From Pochonia chlamydosporia 170 (taxonomy: Eukaryota > Ascomycota > Sordariomycetes > Hypocreales > Clavicipitaceae): 64,000 bases of DNA. The notes below the pieces were generated by a model, which was not told the origin of the DNA, ran no database searches, and saw only the letters and a list, made by a program, of their open reading frames with translations. Made by a program: the position numbers and the translations under genes. Of the stretch, positions 10,923-21,243 are shown piece after piece. Within the stretch, counting starts at the first letter, position 1, and every line of letters begins with the position of its first letter. The stretch lies in the NCBI RefSeq assembly GCF_001653235.2, contig NC_035796.1:2790001-2854000 (forward strand). The letters run 5' to 3'.

Positions 10923-11661
10923 ATGTTCTGGTCCACCGTCCTCGTTGCAGCAATTCTGCCCCTTGTCCGTGCTGCGGATGATGATGGGCTGGTTTGGTGT
11001 GGCGACTCTACAGAAAATGTCCCCGTCTGTCTCACAAGAGTACCTGACAGCTGCTTCAGTTGTCTTAATCCCATTGAGACTGCTTGTGGTAACGCGTACA
11101 AAGACGAAGACGCCTACGCTACTTGCCTTTGCACCATCCCTGGCAAGACGTGGTCCGGCATTGAGAAGTGTCTGAATGATGCCTCCACGGGATGCTCTGA
11201 CGCACAAAAGATGATTTTCAACGGCTATGGAGTTGAATGTGGTGCTGGCCCCAAACGAGATCAGTTCAAAGCTGCGGTTTGCAACGCAGACAATCAGAAG
11301 AATGACGCCTTGCTCAAGGCCTTGGCTGATGACGTCTGCGATGGAACAATGTAAGCCACCTCGGGTTACAACTTTAAAATACATACCAGACTGACGTATC
11401 TTATTTCGAATTATCAGAACCGGTAGCGTGGTGCTGAAACCAACCTCGACCGTCGCTGCTTCAACCAATACAGGTAACGGGCCTATTACCTCGACAGCCA
11501 CTCCGACCGCTTCCAACACAGGATCTGGCTCTACTGGCACTACTTCCCATCCCACTACTACATCCGGTGCAGTCGTCACGGCGGGTGCTTCTGCATTGGG
11601 CATTGGAGGGTTGAACATCGCTGGCGTTCTCATCGCCGCTGCCATTGTCAATGGATTCTAA
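10923..11661 (+). CDS. Cys-rich GPI-anchor-type wall protein with Ser/Thr-rich tail
   Basis: Exons 10923-11350 and 11418-11661 give 223 residues. The splice joins DGT to TGSVVLKP in phase. The protein begins with a signal peptide (MFWSTVLVAAILPLVRAA), continues with a compact Cys-rich domain of about 120 residues containing WCGD, SCFSC and TCLC, then a Ser/Thr/Gly-rich segment. It ends in a hydrophobic tail (LNIAGVLIAAAIVNGF) without basic residues, the usual GPI attachment layout, with Gly/Ala/Ser candidates for the omega site just before the tail. The Cys-rich part is somewhat CFEM-like but I cannot match the CFEM signature, so I leave the domain unnamed. It probably sits in the plasma membrane or wall. 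A neighbouring gene also encodes a Cys-rich surface protein. Confidence 0.85.
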
Positions 11662-12057
11662 AGGCATTTCGTACTTTAAGTAGAATACCTCTCCCCAAGG
11701 AGTTGCGTTGCAATGAAGGCGAAAGGCGTGGGGATCATATTGACAAAATTCAATATCTGGTTTATAAACTATGTGTATGATCATTTCACTTCGATTATGG
11801 TTAATTTAATACAAGGAGTTACGTGTTGTCTGTTGAATTGGTAGTTGCCCTCACGTTTTCCTTTATTGTAACATGAATTTACAAAAGACTTGATTATTAT
11901 TACCAAGTATATCAAGTCTCAAATCGTGTTCTAATTAATGTATAACTACTCTCAATCAAACAACAAGAAATCTATCAGGCTAAGTGGCGCTCTAAAAATA
12001 AAAAGAAAGAGACCAGTCTATAATGTCAGAAGCGGATTACAACCATATCTCAACCAT
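11662..12057. other. Convergent intergenic region
   Basis: AT-rich spacer between the convergent 3' ends of the wall protein gene and the SRPBCC gene. No gene seen; it should hold both polyadenylation regions. Confidence 0.5.
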
Positions 12058-12563
12058 TCAGTTTGCATTTTCACATCTCTTCTTCAGATCCTGGTTGAAT
12101 GCCTCAAATCCCTTTACCGTTGACGCCCGAAAGCTTGACCATTCAGCCATCAAAAATGTCAAAATCCCAGAAAAGTCTTCGCCCTGAACAAATGTCGTGC
12201 CGCCAGGCGTTTTTGTGCTTGGTGTGAACTTGAAGTAATGGTCGCCGTTAAATAGACCTGGAATGTTCCACAGTTTGCCCGCCCACTTGAATTCATCAGC
12301 AGAGTTGGCGATGACGACGGGTGCCATGGAAATTCCTTCAAGCTCGACGTTTAATCTGGACCCTGCCTCAACAGGACGGCTTGTGTCAACTGGTGTGATG
12401 GACTTGATGAATGTTGTTGGCCAGGATGAGTAAGAGGGGAAGTCAAGAAACTAGGACTTGTTAGTGGTGTTGTTTGAAAGTGCCAAGCCTACGACTAGCT
12501 TACGGTTTTCCTGACTTGCTCAGGAGAGCAGTTGATCTCGATTTCAGTGTGAATAGACGGCAT
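12058..12563 (-). CDS. SRPBCC / polyketide cyclase-like small protein
   Basis: Exons 12504-12563 and 12058-12450 (53 bp intron) give 150 residues. The joined start reads MPSIHTEIEINCSPEQVRKT followed by FLDFPSYSSWP, the classic beginning of the START/Bet v1-like SRPBCC fold (a charged strand, then the V-W-x-x-L/F-DFxxYxxWxP motif). Further strands include VEAGSRLNVELEG, GDHYFKFTPS and FVQGEDFSG. A C-terminal helix (FRASTVKGFEAFNQDLKKRCE) closes the ligand cavity. These proteins bind hydrophobic small molecules; the ligand is unknown. No signal peptide, so it is probably cytosolic. It is not next to any polyketide synthase here, so the polyketide cyclase family label should not be read as a function. 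Confidence 0.85.
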
Positions 12564-12670
12564 TTTGAAAATGGAAATAATGCAAATGTGTATCTTTGGA
12601 AGCTGTTGCAGATTTGTTTTGAAATGGTTTGCTGAGTTGACTGAACGACAACATCGTGGACTTGTCGCCA

Positions 12671-12678
12671 TATTTATA
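12671..12678 (-). promoter_or_regulatory. TATA box of the SRPBCC gene
   Basis: TATAAATA on the minus strand about 108 bp before the ATG at 12563. Prediction from position and sequence. Confidence 0.5.
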
Positions 12679-14125
12679 CACTAGGAGTTGACTCAACAAT
12701 AACCCAGGCAAGAGCTGGTGCAAGGGTGTGACCGCCAAGCTCACCCCCGATCGCACTCTTCTCGCGCAATTTTCGCTCGACTTTTGTTAGCAAACTGGCC
12801 GCTGGGGCTTGACATCTAACCGAATGAGGCAATCTCAAGCCTTCAATCGGGAGAACATCACAACGTGGCGTTGTGCCATCCAAGCCATCAGCCACTCCGG
12901 CCCAATGACTGCCCGCTTCTTAAGCGTTATAGCAGCCACTGTTCATTGATCCTTTATGACATGCCTGTTGGTAGAGGTGCTGGCGATATCAGGCTCTTTT
13001 CACATCAATGGAACTCATTGATTCGTGCCCATGAGAGTGATCTAGAAGTTCACTTCCTTGCCACAGGTCTGGTACCAAAGACGAACCAATCGCGTCATAC
13101 CCAGTCTCAGCGAGAGGTCCTTCGATTCGCTTCCGAATTCACAGTTAAGGCAGTTTTCTTCCCAATCAACCTACGTCGCGACTCGATTCAAATCCCTGGA
13201 AAGAACTTCAAACAATTTCCCTCTAACATGCATTAGAGCACTAGTACTGGAATAGCGGAACTAATTTGGTCAGTAGTCTTTTGATGGCTAATCATTTCAA
13301 GTGACCAATTGAGCTAGGTATTAGCCTGCCAGCGGTTGTTTTAGAGGTCGAGATTCTTCTTAGCTGCACTCAGTGGGTGTGATGGTGTGCTTGTGTTGAG
13401 TGAGTCACAAAGGTCGACGGATCGAGGGTCGCGGCATTGCACCAGACTCGCGATGAGGAAAATACGGTTAGAACTCACTCACGATCCTTCTCCAAGATTC
13501 AAACCACCTGGGGAGGGAGATTCCACAGTATCAGGTTGGCTCATTAGGTGGTCGCCGCCAACACATCACTTGCAGGGTGCGACAAGTCGTCTTACAAGCA
13601 AATGGACTTCGCTAGGGAGCTGACCTCAACTACTGCAAGCTTTCAAACTGTTCTTTGTAGCAATTGGCAGGCCTAGATGATCTAGTTTGCACATCCAAAC
13701 AAGCGATTGAACAAGACCGTTAGAAAATTTCCTCTTTGCAACATCCACAGATGCAGCCCTTTGCCATTTCCAACCTGTACAAATCAGGAATGTATCATGG
13801 CCGCTGCCTCACACAACCTGATGTTTCTACTAATGGCACTGTCATGGCCTTGGGCGGAGGGCTGCTTACTCCCCGTGCTTACAGTCCTACACAACTCAAT
13901 CCAACAGGAGGAACACGTATTGACTAGACTAAGTCCTACATCAAAGCCCTACGACTAAACTAGAACACATTGTACGAAATAAGGACAACTCCACCTTGTC
14001 AGCAATTGCGTCACAGTTTTACCAAGTTATACTCCCAAGTTCTGAAGATATAAGTTCTGGTCCCATGCAGTTGAACGATCGAGTTGCACCCATGGTACTC
14101 TTCATAGTGCATCGACACTCTCACA
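12679..14125. other. Intergenic between divergent SRPBCC and NACHT genes
   Basis: About 1.45 kb. Several short ORFs on both strands, none with a recognisable domain or a spliced continuation. Promoters of both divergent genes must lie here. Confidence 0.45.
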
Positions 14126-16849
14126 ATGGATGCCGCATGGGCCGCAGAACATGCTTGCAGAATCTCACAATTCGCCGTCACTTGTAGTGATATCTTGTCG
14201 TGTGTGCGCGCTTCAAAGCTTGAGAAGTTGCAGCCTGTTTTGGACGAACGTCCCAACAACCTAATGGAAACTCTGCTCCAGCACACCAGACAAGTGCGAT
14301 TCACACCTTCCGATGGTACAGGCACTTTGTCCAGAGAAGATGAAATTCTTTTGAGACTTGCAGGTTACTGCCAAGAATATTCCTCTCAATTGATAGAGGC
14401 TTTACAAGATTGGGATACAGAACCCAAGAATTTACATGCACCTGAGGTAGCCGAGCCACCACACCACCACGACTTGACAAATCTTCTTGAAACCATACGG
14501 AAACTCCTGAATGGAGACCTTGCCACATTGCAGTGGTCATCAGTATGCCAGAATGTTCGCGAGCTGGGTGCCAAAAATAGTCGCCTTGGAGCGAATAGGA
14601 CAGTGGAAATACAGCAACTGGCCGCAGAAGTTGACACCAGCTTCCAAGCAATCACGTCTAAACAGTTCGATGATGTGACGTTACTCAGATCCTGGAAGCA
14701 AGTTCACGCGGCTACACAAAGAGTTACAGACCTGTCTGTAGAGAAGACTGTTCTAACAATGCTTCAATTCTGGACAATGGACCGTCGCAAGGAGTTGATT
14801 GCCAAGGAACATGACGACACCTTCGAATGGGTGCTAGCACCAACTGATCCCAACCAATCCAAACAAAGTTCTTCAAACTTCTCTGAGTGGTTGGAAATTG
14901 ATGAACCCTTGTACTGGATATCTGGCAAGCCGGGATCTGGGAAATCCACATTGATGAAGTTCCTCGCGGAAAATCCCAAGACTATACAGGCTTTGAAGCG
15001 GTGGGCAAAGGACGACACCCTCATTACCGCCGTCTTCTACTTTTGGAGCTCGGCGAAAGATCCACTGCAGAAATCCGACACGGGTCTCCTTCGTTCTATT
15101 CTTTTCCAAATCCTCCGACAGTGTCCCGATCTTGTTCAATACGCATACCCGGCACAGTGGCGAGAACGACACCATTCACATGGTTCCCTCCAGCAACTTG
15201 TTCGCAGCGAGCAGAACACATCAGACCTTCTAGCTGCTTTCACCCGTGTATCAGATGCGTTATCAAGTGTAAATGCAAAATTCTGCTTCTTTATTGACGG
15301 CCTGGATGAGTATGACGGCGAGCCAACCGACGTGATACGCCTGGTTGAGGCACTTAATAAATCCGTCAAGCTCAAAACATGTGTTTCAAGCCGGCAATGG
15401 GCTGATTTTGAGAAGACTTTTGGGACAGACAACCCATGGAAACTGTACATTCACGAAATGACAGAGAATGACATGGTTCGGTATGTTAAAGATCTTTTTG
15501 GCAAGGACCCTAAATTCCGCCAAATGCGAGATGCCGCCGATACGGAAATTACCCACAGCCTAGTCAAGGCTATAGTTGAGAATGCGGAAGGCGTGTTTCT
15601 TTGGTCATTCTTGGTTGTGAAGGATCTTCTAGATGGGCTTTCTGAGACAGACACCATCCACGCACTCCAGCAGCGGCTGGGAACAATACCAACGGATCTG
15701 GATGGCTACTTCAAAAAACTGTTCCAGGACACGCAACCTCATATGCGAGGCTCAACTGCAAAAGTGTTTGAACTAACGCTAAATGCAGTAGACAAACTTC
15801 CTTTGATGTGTTATTGGTTCATTCAGCAGCATGGTCTCGAGGACGTTCAGAAGATGAAGCTTGGCTCGATGGAGAGACGAGTGGCTAGCCAGAACCTCAG
15901 AGAAATGGAGAAGATGCTGAATATTTACTCTCAGGGCTTGTTAAGTGTCAATATCTCAACATATGCGATTGAGTCCACGGCAGAATTGGAGGACAACAGC
16001 TGGCTTTTCGAGTTCAGAGTCGACTTCATCCACCGAACTGTGGCCGACTTCATGCAGACTGCCGACATGAAGAAACTACTGAAGAAATGGATACCGCAGT
16101 CTTTCAATGTCGATGTCGAAATTTGCAAGGCCGGTTTAGCAACAATAAAAGCCACGCCATCGACGAGAGACATGTTCCAAGACGCGCATCGGGCACTCTC
16201 AATTCTCAACCTATTCATGTGTCATGCGAAGATGGTATTGGGAGATTTGCAAACTCAGTTGGTGGATAACCTTCTGGCCGCATTGAGACTACATACTGAG
16301 AGTGTCACTGAGATCCCGATGATGATTCTTGGCGCGGGCAATTTCTGGGCGTGTCAGTGCAGCTTCAACTTCGCACTTTTATATCACTGCGTCTCGTACG
16401 GGTTGACGGAGTACGTTGCACTGCAGTTGGATAAGGAAAGAATGGAATTTGCGGAACCGCAGTCCGGTCTACTATATGGCTGTTTCTCATGGGATTCGCG
16501 CGTGAGGATGGAGAGATTTGCACTGCCCGTCGATACAGTCGAAATGCTACTGGCTCGTGGCTTTGATCCCAATCTACCCTGGGGAGATCGAGGTTTTTCA
16601 TTCTGGCAACAGCTTTTAACATCGACATACAGCAGACACTTGAAGGGAATTGCCACCCAAGGCGATTTCGATGCAATCAAGCGTGCCGTTGAACACGGTG
16701 CTGATATGGAAAGTAAGGTTGAGGTCTTTGCCGCTCGTCGCATGGGTGAAACGAAGGCGCATGAGATTGTTGAAAGGGTTGTGCCGATCGAGCAGTTGTC
16801 GACTCTGCGACTGGACCACAGCGAGCGACCGTATGAAAACTCCCAGTAG
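14126..16849 (+). CDS. NACHT-domain STAND NTPase (fungal NLR-like)
   Basis: A single-exon 907-residue protein. Residues 1-200 form a helical N-terminal region without a catalytic motif I recognise. The linker helix has the HDDTFEWVL motif (229-237) that precedes NACHT in many fungal proteins. Walker A is GKPGSGKST (267-275) and Walker B is FCFFIDGLDEY (386-396), with the double-acidic DGLDE typical of NACHT. A sensor/winged-helix region follows, and FIHRTVADFMQT near 636-647 resembles the conserved block of DUF7791-type fungal NACHT proteins. There are no WD40 or TPR arrays; only one weak ankyrin-like stretch (AVEHGADMESK) is near the C-terminus. Such ATPases act as cytosolic switches in self/non-self recognition and cell death. 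An N-terminal HeLo, PNP or lipase effector is not evident. Flanking genes look unrelated. Confidence 0.9.
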   Translation: MDAAWAAEHACRISQFAVTCSDILSCVRASKLEKLQPVLDERPNNLMETLLQHTRQVRFTPSDGTGTLSREDEILLRLAGYCQEYSSQLIEALQDWDTEPKNLHAPEVAEPPHHHDLTNLLETIRKLLNGDLATLQWSSVCQNVRELGAKNSRLGANRTVEIQQLAAEVDTSFQAITSKQFDDVTLLRSWKQVHAATQRVTDLSVEKTVLTMLQFWTMDRRKELIAKEHDDTFEWVLAPTDPNQSKQSSSNFSEWLEIDEPLYWISGKPGSGKSTLMKFLAENPKTIQALKRWAKDDTLITAVFYFWSSAKDPLQKSDTGLLRSILFQILRQCPDLVQYAYPAQWRERHHSHGSLQQLVRSEQNTSDLLAAFTRVSDALSSVNAKFCFFIDGLDEYDGEPTDVIRLVEALNKSVKLKTCVSSRQWADFEKTFGTDNPWKLYIHEMTENDMVRYVKDLFGKDPKFRQMRDAADTEITHSLVKAIVENAEGVFLWSFLVVKDLLDGLSETDTIHALQQRLGTIPTDLDGYFKKLFQDTQPHMRGSTAKVFELTLNAVDKLPLMCYWFIQQHGLEDVQKMKLGSMERRVASQNLREMEKMLNIYSQGLLSVNISTYAIESTAELEDNSWLFEFRVDFIHRTVADFMQTADMKKLLKKWIPQSFNVDVEICKAGLATIKATPSTRDMFQDAHRALSILNLFMCHAKMVLGDLQTQLVDNLLAALRLHTESVTEIPMMILGAGNFWACQCSFNFALLYHCVSYGLTEYVALQLDKERMEFAEPQSGLLYGCFSWDSRVRMERFALPVDTVEMLLARGFDPNLPWGDRGFSFWQQLLTSTYSRHLKGIATQGDFDAIKRAVEHGADMESKVEVFAARRMGETKAHEIVERVVPIEQLSTLRLDHSERPYENSQ

Positions 16850-17212
16850 CCGGGAGCTCAGTTGTTATATACCTAGGTAGACAGAGCACAATGATGGGTT
16901 CTCTCGGCTTATGTAGTCTTTTATGCGTGGGATGTTTGAGTGTGTTTTCACGAATCTTGGCGAGGAAGAGCTGAATCGGAAGGTATCGGAGGTACGTACC
17001 TGCCCAGCTGGCCCATGCCAAGACAAAGCCGACAGTTGTCAGTCAATTCTTGTCTGTGACCTCCAAAGTTTGCCAGAGAATTCGGCGGACCCACAAAAAA
17101 AATCCATCGCAAACTCACGTCACCGAGCTCAGGGACCATTTCTCCCAATCTAGATCCTTATCTGATTCCTTACCCTTTTTCCATCCATACCTGTCTCCCT
17201 GTACATCACAAA
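16850..17212. other. Intergenic, Tim17 promoter region
   Basis: 363 bp between the NACHT stop and the Tim17 start; no gene seen. Confidence 0.5.
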
Positions 17213-17862
17213 ATGGCTCTCGATCATGGGCGGGACCCGTGTCCCTATGTCATTTTGAATGATTTTGGTGGTGCCTTTGCCATGGGGGTATGTTCCAGCC
17301 TTCGCTTTCGCGCTTTGCGGTCCCGGCCGACTGTCCGTGTTTAAATCTCTCTAGGCGACTAACTTTCTGAACAGGCAATTGGCGGTACGTTATGGCACGG
17401 TATCAAGGGTTTCCGAAATAGCCCTTACGGCGAGCGAGGCATCGGCGCCATCACAGCAGTCAAGATGCGAGCACCGGTGCTTGGAGGAAACTTCGGCGTC
17501 TGGGGCGGTCTCTTCAGCACATTTGACTGCGCGATCAAGGGCGCACGGCAGAAGGAAGATCCCTGGAATGCGATCGGTGCGGGCTTCATGACCGGTGGCT
17601 CCCTGGCAATCAGAGGCGGTTTCAAGGCAGCAAGAAACGGCGCCATTGGCTGCGCTGTGCTGCTCGCTGTGATTGAAGGTGTGGGTATCGGTTTCCAGAA
17701 GATGATGGCAGGAGGCACAAAATTGGAGGTGAGCCAAAGAGAGTTTCATTCCGTCTTATTGGAATCGGAGCTATTGTATCCAGCTGAGAGTCTCCATGTA
17801 ACTGACAAACTTCCTCGCAGATGCCCGCGCCTCCACCAACAAACGAACACGCTCTTGCATGA
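17213..17862 (+). CDS. TIM17: Mitochondrial import inner membrane translocase subunit Tim17
   Basis: Exons 17213-17287, 17375-17728 and 17821-17862 give 156 residues, the usual length. The start [20 protein letters not shown] and the following [20 protein letters not shown] are diagnostic of Tim17, as are [34 protein letters not shown] and the last membrane segment [19 protein letters not shown]. Tim17 is the core of the TIM23 presequence translocase in the mitochondrial inner membrane. Four membrane helices with GxxxG-type packing are visible. The 87 bp first intron carries a GACTAAC branch site before AACAG, and the second intron is 92 bp. The unspliced ORF track breaks the protein at both junctions. 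A conserved housekeeping gene that anchors the window as ordinary core chromosome. Confidence 0.95.
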
Positions 17863-18526
17863 ACAAAATCTTTTATCGACGTGACCTTTCCTCTCCGCGT
17901 TCTGGCGCATTGTATTTCTAGCTTTGGTTCGAGTTTATATGCATAACATATCGGAATATGTATAGAATCTGCATGTCTGTCATTGGCAGCGAAAAAAGGG
18001 GGACATTTTGCCTCCAACTAGGCACGGGTCAGCCTGACGGAGGCGTGTATACGTCCCATGGTCAGGGACAAATATTGCGTGTATAATAGACGGCGGGCTT
18101 ACATATAGACCGGAAATAGAATTGGGTTTGATGACAAACAACTTATATGGACTTGGGATGTCTTTGGCGCAAATTTCACTCTGCGCAACGGGCGATTCAC
18201 TTGCCATGTCGTGTTTCCTTGCTGGCACCGAGATAGACACTTGTGAATCGACAAAGAAGTACGATTGAAATCATTCAACTTGCCGAACTGCGTTGCCTCT
18301 CGGGAGAATGCGCTTGGCCCAAAGATTGACTTTGTCCAACCTTGAATTGGTGAGTCCACCTGAATCTGGCTACGGCCGTAAGCGGCGTTACGTATGTCCG
18401 CTTAGCTCCGTACTTATCAACTTCGACTACAACTTCACGTTGCCAAATTGTCTAATTCATCACTTGACTGCTTTGAAGTTGTCTTTCTCGGCTGACAGAA
18501 TGTAAATTGTACGCTATTTCCCCAAG
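17863..18526. other. Intergenic, no gene seen
   Basis: 664 bp between Tim17 and the Zn2Cys6 regulator. Small ORFs on both strands have no recognisable content. Confidence 0.5.
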
Positions 18527-20777
18527 ATGCACACGATGGAACTATCTCGCACGCCACGTCGACGTCGACGAGCAGCACAGTCGTGCTCAATGTGCCGACA
18601 ACGCAAGATCAAATGCGATCGAAACAACCCATGCGCCCCCTGTGTTGCAGCCAGGCATCGCTGCGTGTTCAAAGTGTACAACGATCCTGTCCAAAGTAGA
18701 ATGAGTGCGAATTCTCGCATGTCTACTACTCCTCAACCCGAGGCATTGATATCTGCGAGTCCCTCGTTGCAAGATGGCAACCTGCCAACGCCGCAAACTG
18801 GGCAAGACACCGGCAACATGCATGCATCCTCGCCCCCTATTCACCGGCAAACGGCCACCATAGACCTTCCTGAGCCCAATATTCAAAATGTTCTACGTAG
18901 GGTACGAAGGCTCGAAGCCCTGTCATCCACGACGCTGTTGGGTCATGGCCAAGAGCAAGACGATCTGCGATCCAGCACCCGACTATCTGATCCCAAAGGA
19001 ACCCAATTCGTCATGCACAAATCGCAAGTCATGCGATTCCCCATGGGAATCGCGCCAGAAGTATATACGATTCTTACTCCTTACGTGCAACTACTCCGGT
19101 TGACCGCACACATAGTTGAACCCCATCATTACCTGTTTCTCGGCGATAACCGGTTCGGGCGCCAACTTTGCGAGCGGCACCGATGGCAGCAAACAACCTG
19201 CTTTTGACGGCCCTGAGATCTCCACCTTTGTCAAAGAAGCTTCCGAAACATTCCAAAACTGCAAAAACAGAATACGCATCATCAAGTCTCAGAATTCCAG
19301 AGTCCCATTTGACTTGAATAACCTTCAGTTACCAAGTAGCGATGACACAGACCTGCTCAAAGCACAATATTTTGTGGCGTTTGAATCCGCGTACCGTATT
19401 TTGCACAAGCCTACCTTTGATCTTGAGTATCAACTGTTTTTGACTGACCCGAAAGCGGCGGCTACTAGTCTACTGTTGAAAAACCTGCTCGTTTTAGCCC
19501 TTGGCTCAAGCCTGCATGAACATGATGACAGCGTCAGGACGCGCAAACTGGCACATCAATGGATTCGGCGTGCACAGGAATGGCTCTCGGATCCACTGGA
19601 AAAGGATAAAATGAGCATATCTGGACTTCAAATTCACTGTCTAACCGTCTTGGCGCGAAAAGTCTTCTCCGTCGGTGAAGATCATGTATGGTTGTCCACT
19701 GGAGAACTCATTCACAAGGCTATGCAAATGGGTCTACATCGTGACCCAGATCGACTCCCAGCAATGTCTGTATTCGACATGGAGATGCGCAGACGGTTAT
19801 GGGCAACAATATTGGAGCTTGCGGTTCAATCTGCTTCGGACTGCGGAATGCCTCCAAGAATATCCCTAGAGGAATTCGACACCAAGCCTCCTTCAAACAT
19901 ATTTGATGAAGAAATTCATGAGTCAAGCAAAGAAGTCAGGTTTCATGGCGAAAATGTATTCACATCCTCGACTATACAGAGAATACTGCTCACGTCGCTA
20001 CCGACCCGGCTAGAGATTCTAAGGCTAGTCAATGGTGTCCGTTCACAACTTACGTATGACCAAGTTCTAGCTTTGAGCTCAAAAATCACGAGCGCATGTG
20101 TTGCCATCAATGATCTAGTGAATCAGCATCCGGAGCGAGAACTGGGTCAAGTTTCTCGAAATCTTCTAGACTACCTTGTTCGCCGGTTTTATCTCACTCT
20201 GCATATTCCCTTTGCAACGATTGCGCAAACAGACCCCAGGTTCTATTACTCCATGAAAGTCTGTGTAGATACTGCCACCGCGATCACCGATCCGCCTGCC
20301 GACAGACTTTACAACCGCTTCATGGTCATAGGTCGAGGATTTTTCAAGGAGAGCCTCACGGTGGCAGCGACAGCGGTTGGCCTCGAACTCCTCGTTCAAG
20401 CGCAAGCGCAGCATCGAGATGGCACTATTACCACAAACCCTCAGTATGTAACACATTTAAAACGGATACTAAACGGGATGCTCGCGCTTGTAGCGGACTG
20501 TATTAGCGAGACTGAGACGGGTCTGAAGGAGCACATGTTCTTGAGTATGATTCTCGCGCATGCAGACGCAATTCTCGACAACACATCGCTGGAATGGAAA
20601 ATTGCACAGGGCATCTTGGGCAGTGTTAGTTGGTGCTGCGGCGTACTTGAGAAACGTGCGGAGTCTGCGAATCTGCCAGAGTCTGAGGATACAGCCCTTG
20701 ACATGACAAGCTGTGAGGATGATGGATTGGAGCTAGATTTTGACTTCTTTCGTTGGGCGAACGGGGATCTCCCTTGA
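18527..20777 (+). CDS. Zn2Cys6 transcription factor with fungal MHR domain
   Basis: Exons 18527-19060 and 19116-20777 (55 bp intron, GTATAT...CATAG) give 731 residues. The binuclear zinc cluster is at residues 20-46 with spacing C-x2-C-x6-C-x5-C-x2-C-x6-C, preceded by an Arg-rich stretch. A low-complexity linker follows, then NVLRRVRRLEALS, a probable short coiled-coil dimerisation element. After the splice comes the fungal-specific middle homology region: AFESAYRILHKPTF, LVLALGSSL, GELIHKAMQMGLHRDP and MEMRRRLWATILELAVQ. It should bind CGG-type sites in the nucleus. The monooxygenase gene starts 467 bp downstream on the same strand, so it is a candidate pathway regulator of that gene. The two exons lie in different frames, so an ORF caller splits them into two genes. 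Confidence 0.92.
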
Positions 20778-21243
20778 ATATGATGTGTGGTGTAGAGGAT
20801 GGAACTCTGTAATATACTGTATGCCAAAAGCCAGACCCCGATTTCGTACGTCTAAACCTCATCTCCGTCCCAGTGCGACTGTTGTATCGGCACCCCCAAA
20901 TCATTAGGTGACTGAAGCCTTGCCATTCTGAACGGGCATAGCCGGAGGATTTGTTTCTCAACCTGCGAGGCTATACGGCCGAGACGGATGTAATGGTGGG
21001 TCATTATGTCCGTCACGGATATACGTGCCAACACTTACATCATGTATAAAATTGGTCGTTGTTCCCTTGAAACATAATCAGTTACCCTCGAAAGACCTTT
21101 CCTCCAAGGTTGCACTATAATTTTATTCCTCAAATCAGTTTGTTGCGAGATTTTACCATCCTATACTACCGGCCATCTAATACTGCATTACCTCATGGCA
21201 AGGAAGCTTCAGCACACCTAATTGACAATCACCTTCAACAAGC
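20778..21243. other. Intergenic between regulator and monooxygenase
   Basis: 466 bp tandem spacer containing the presumed monooxygenase promoter. CGG/CCG triplets occur (for example around 20868-20876, 20942-20980), but I see no clear inverted or direct CGG pair. Confidence 0.45.

Noticed and set aside
10803..11651. 282-residue minus-strand ORF
   Set aside because: Antisense to the GPI-type wall protein, with no domain of its own.
13185..13200. GATTCAAATCCC string resembling a tRNA B box
   Set aside because: Flanking bases do not form a T stem and no A box lies at the right distance.
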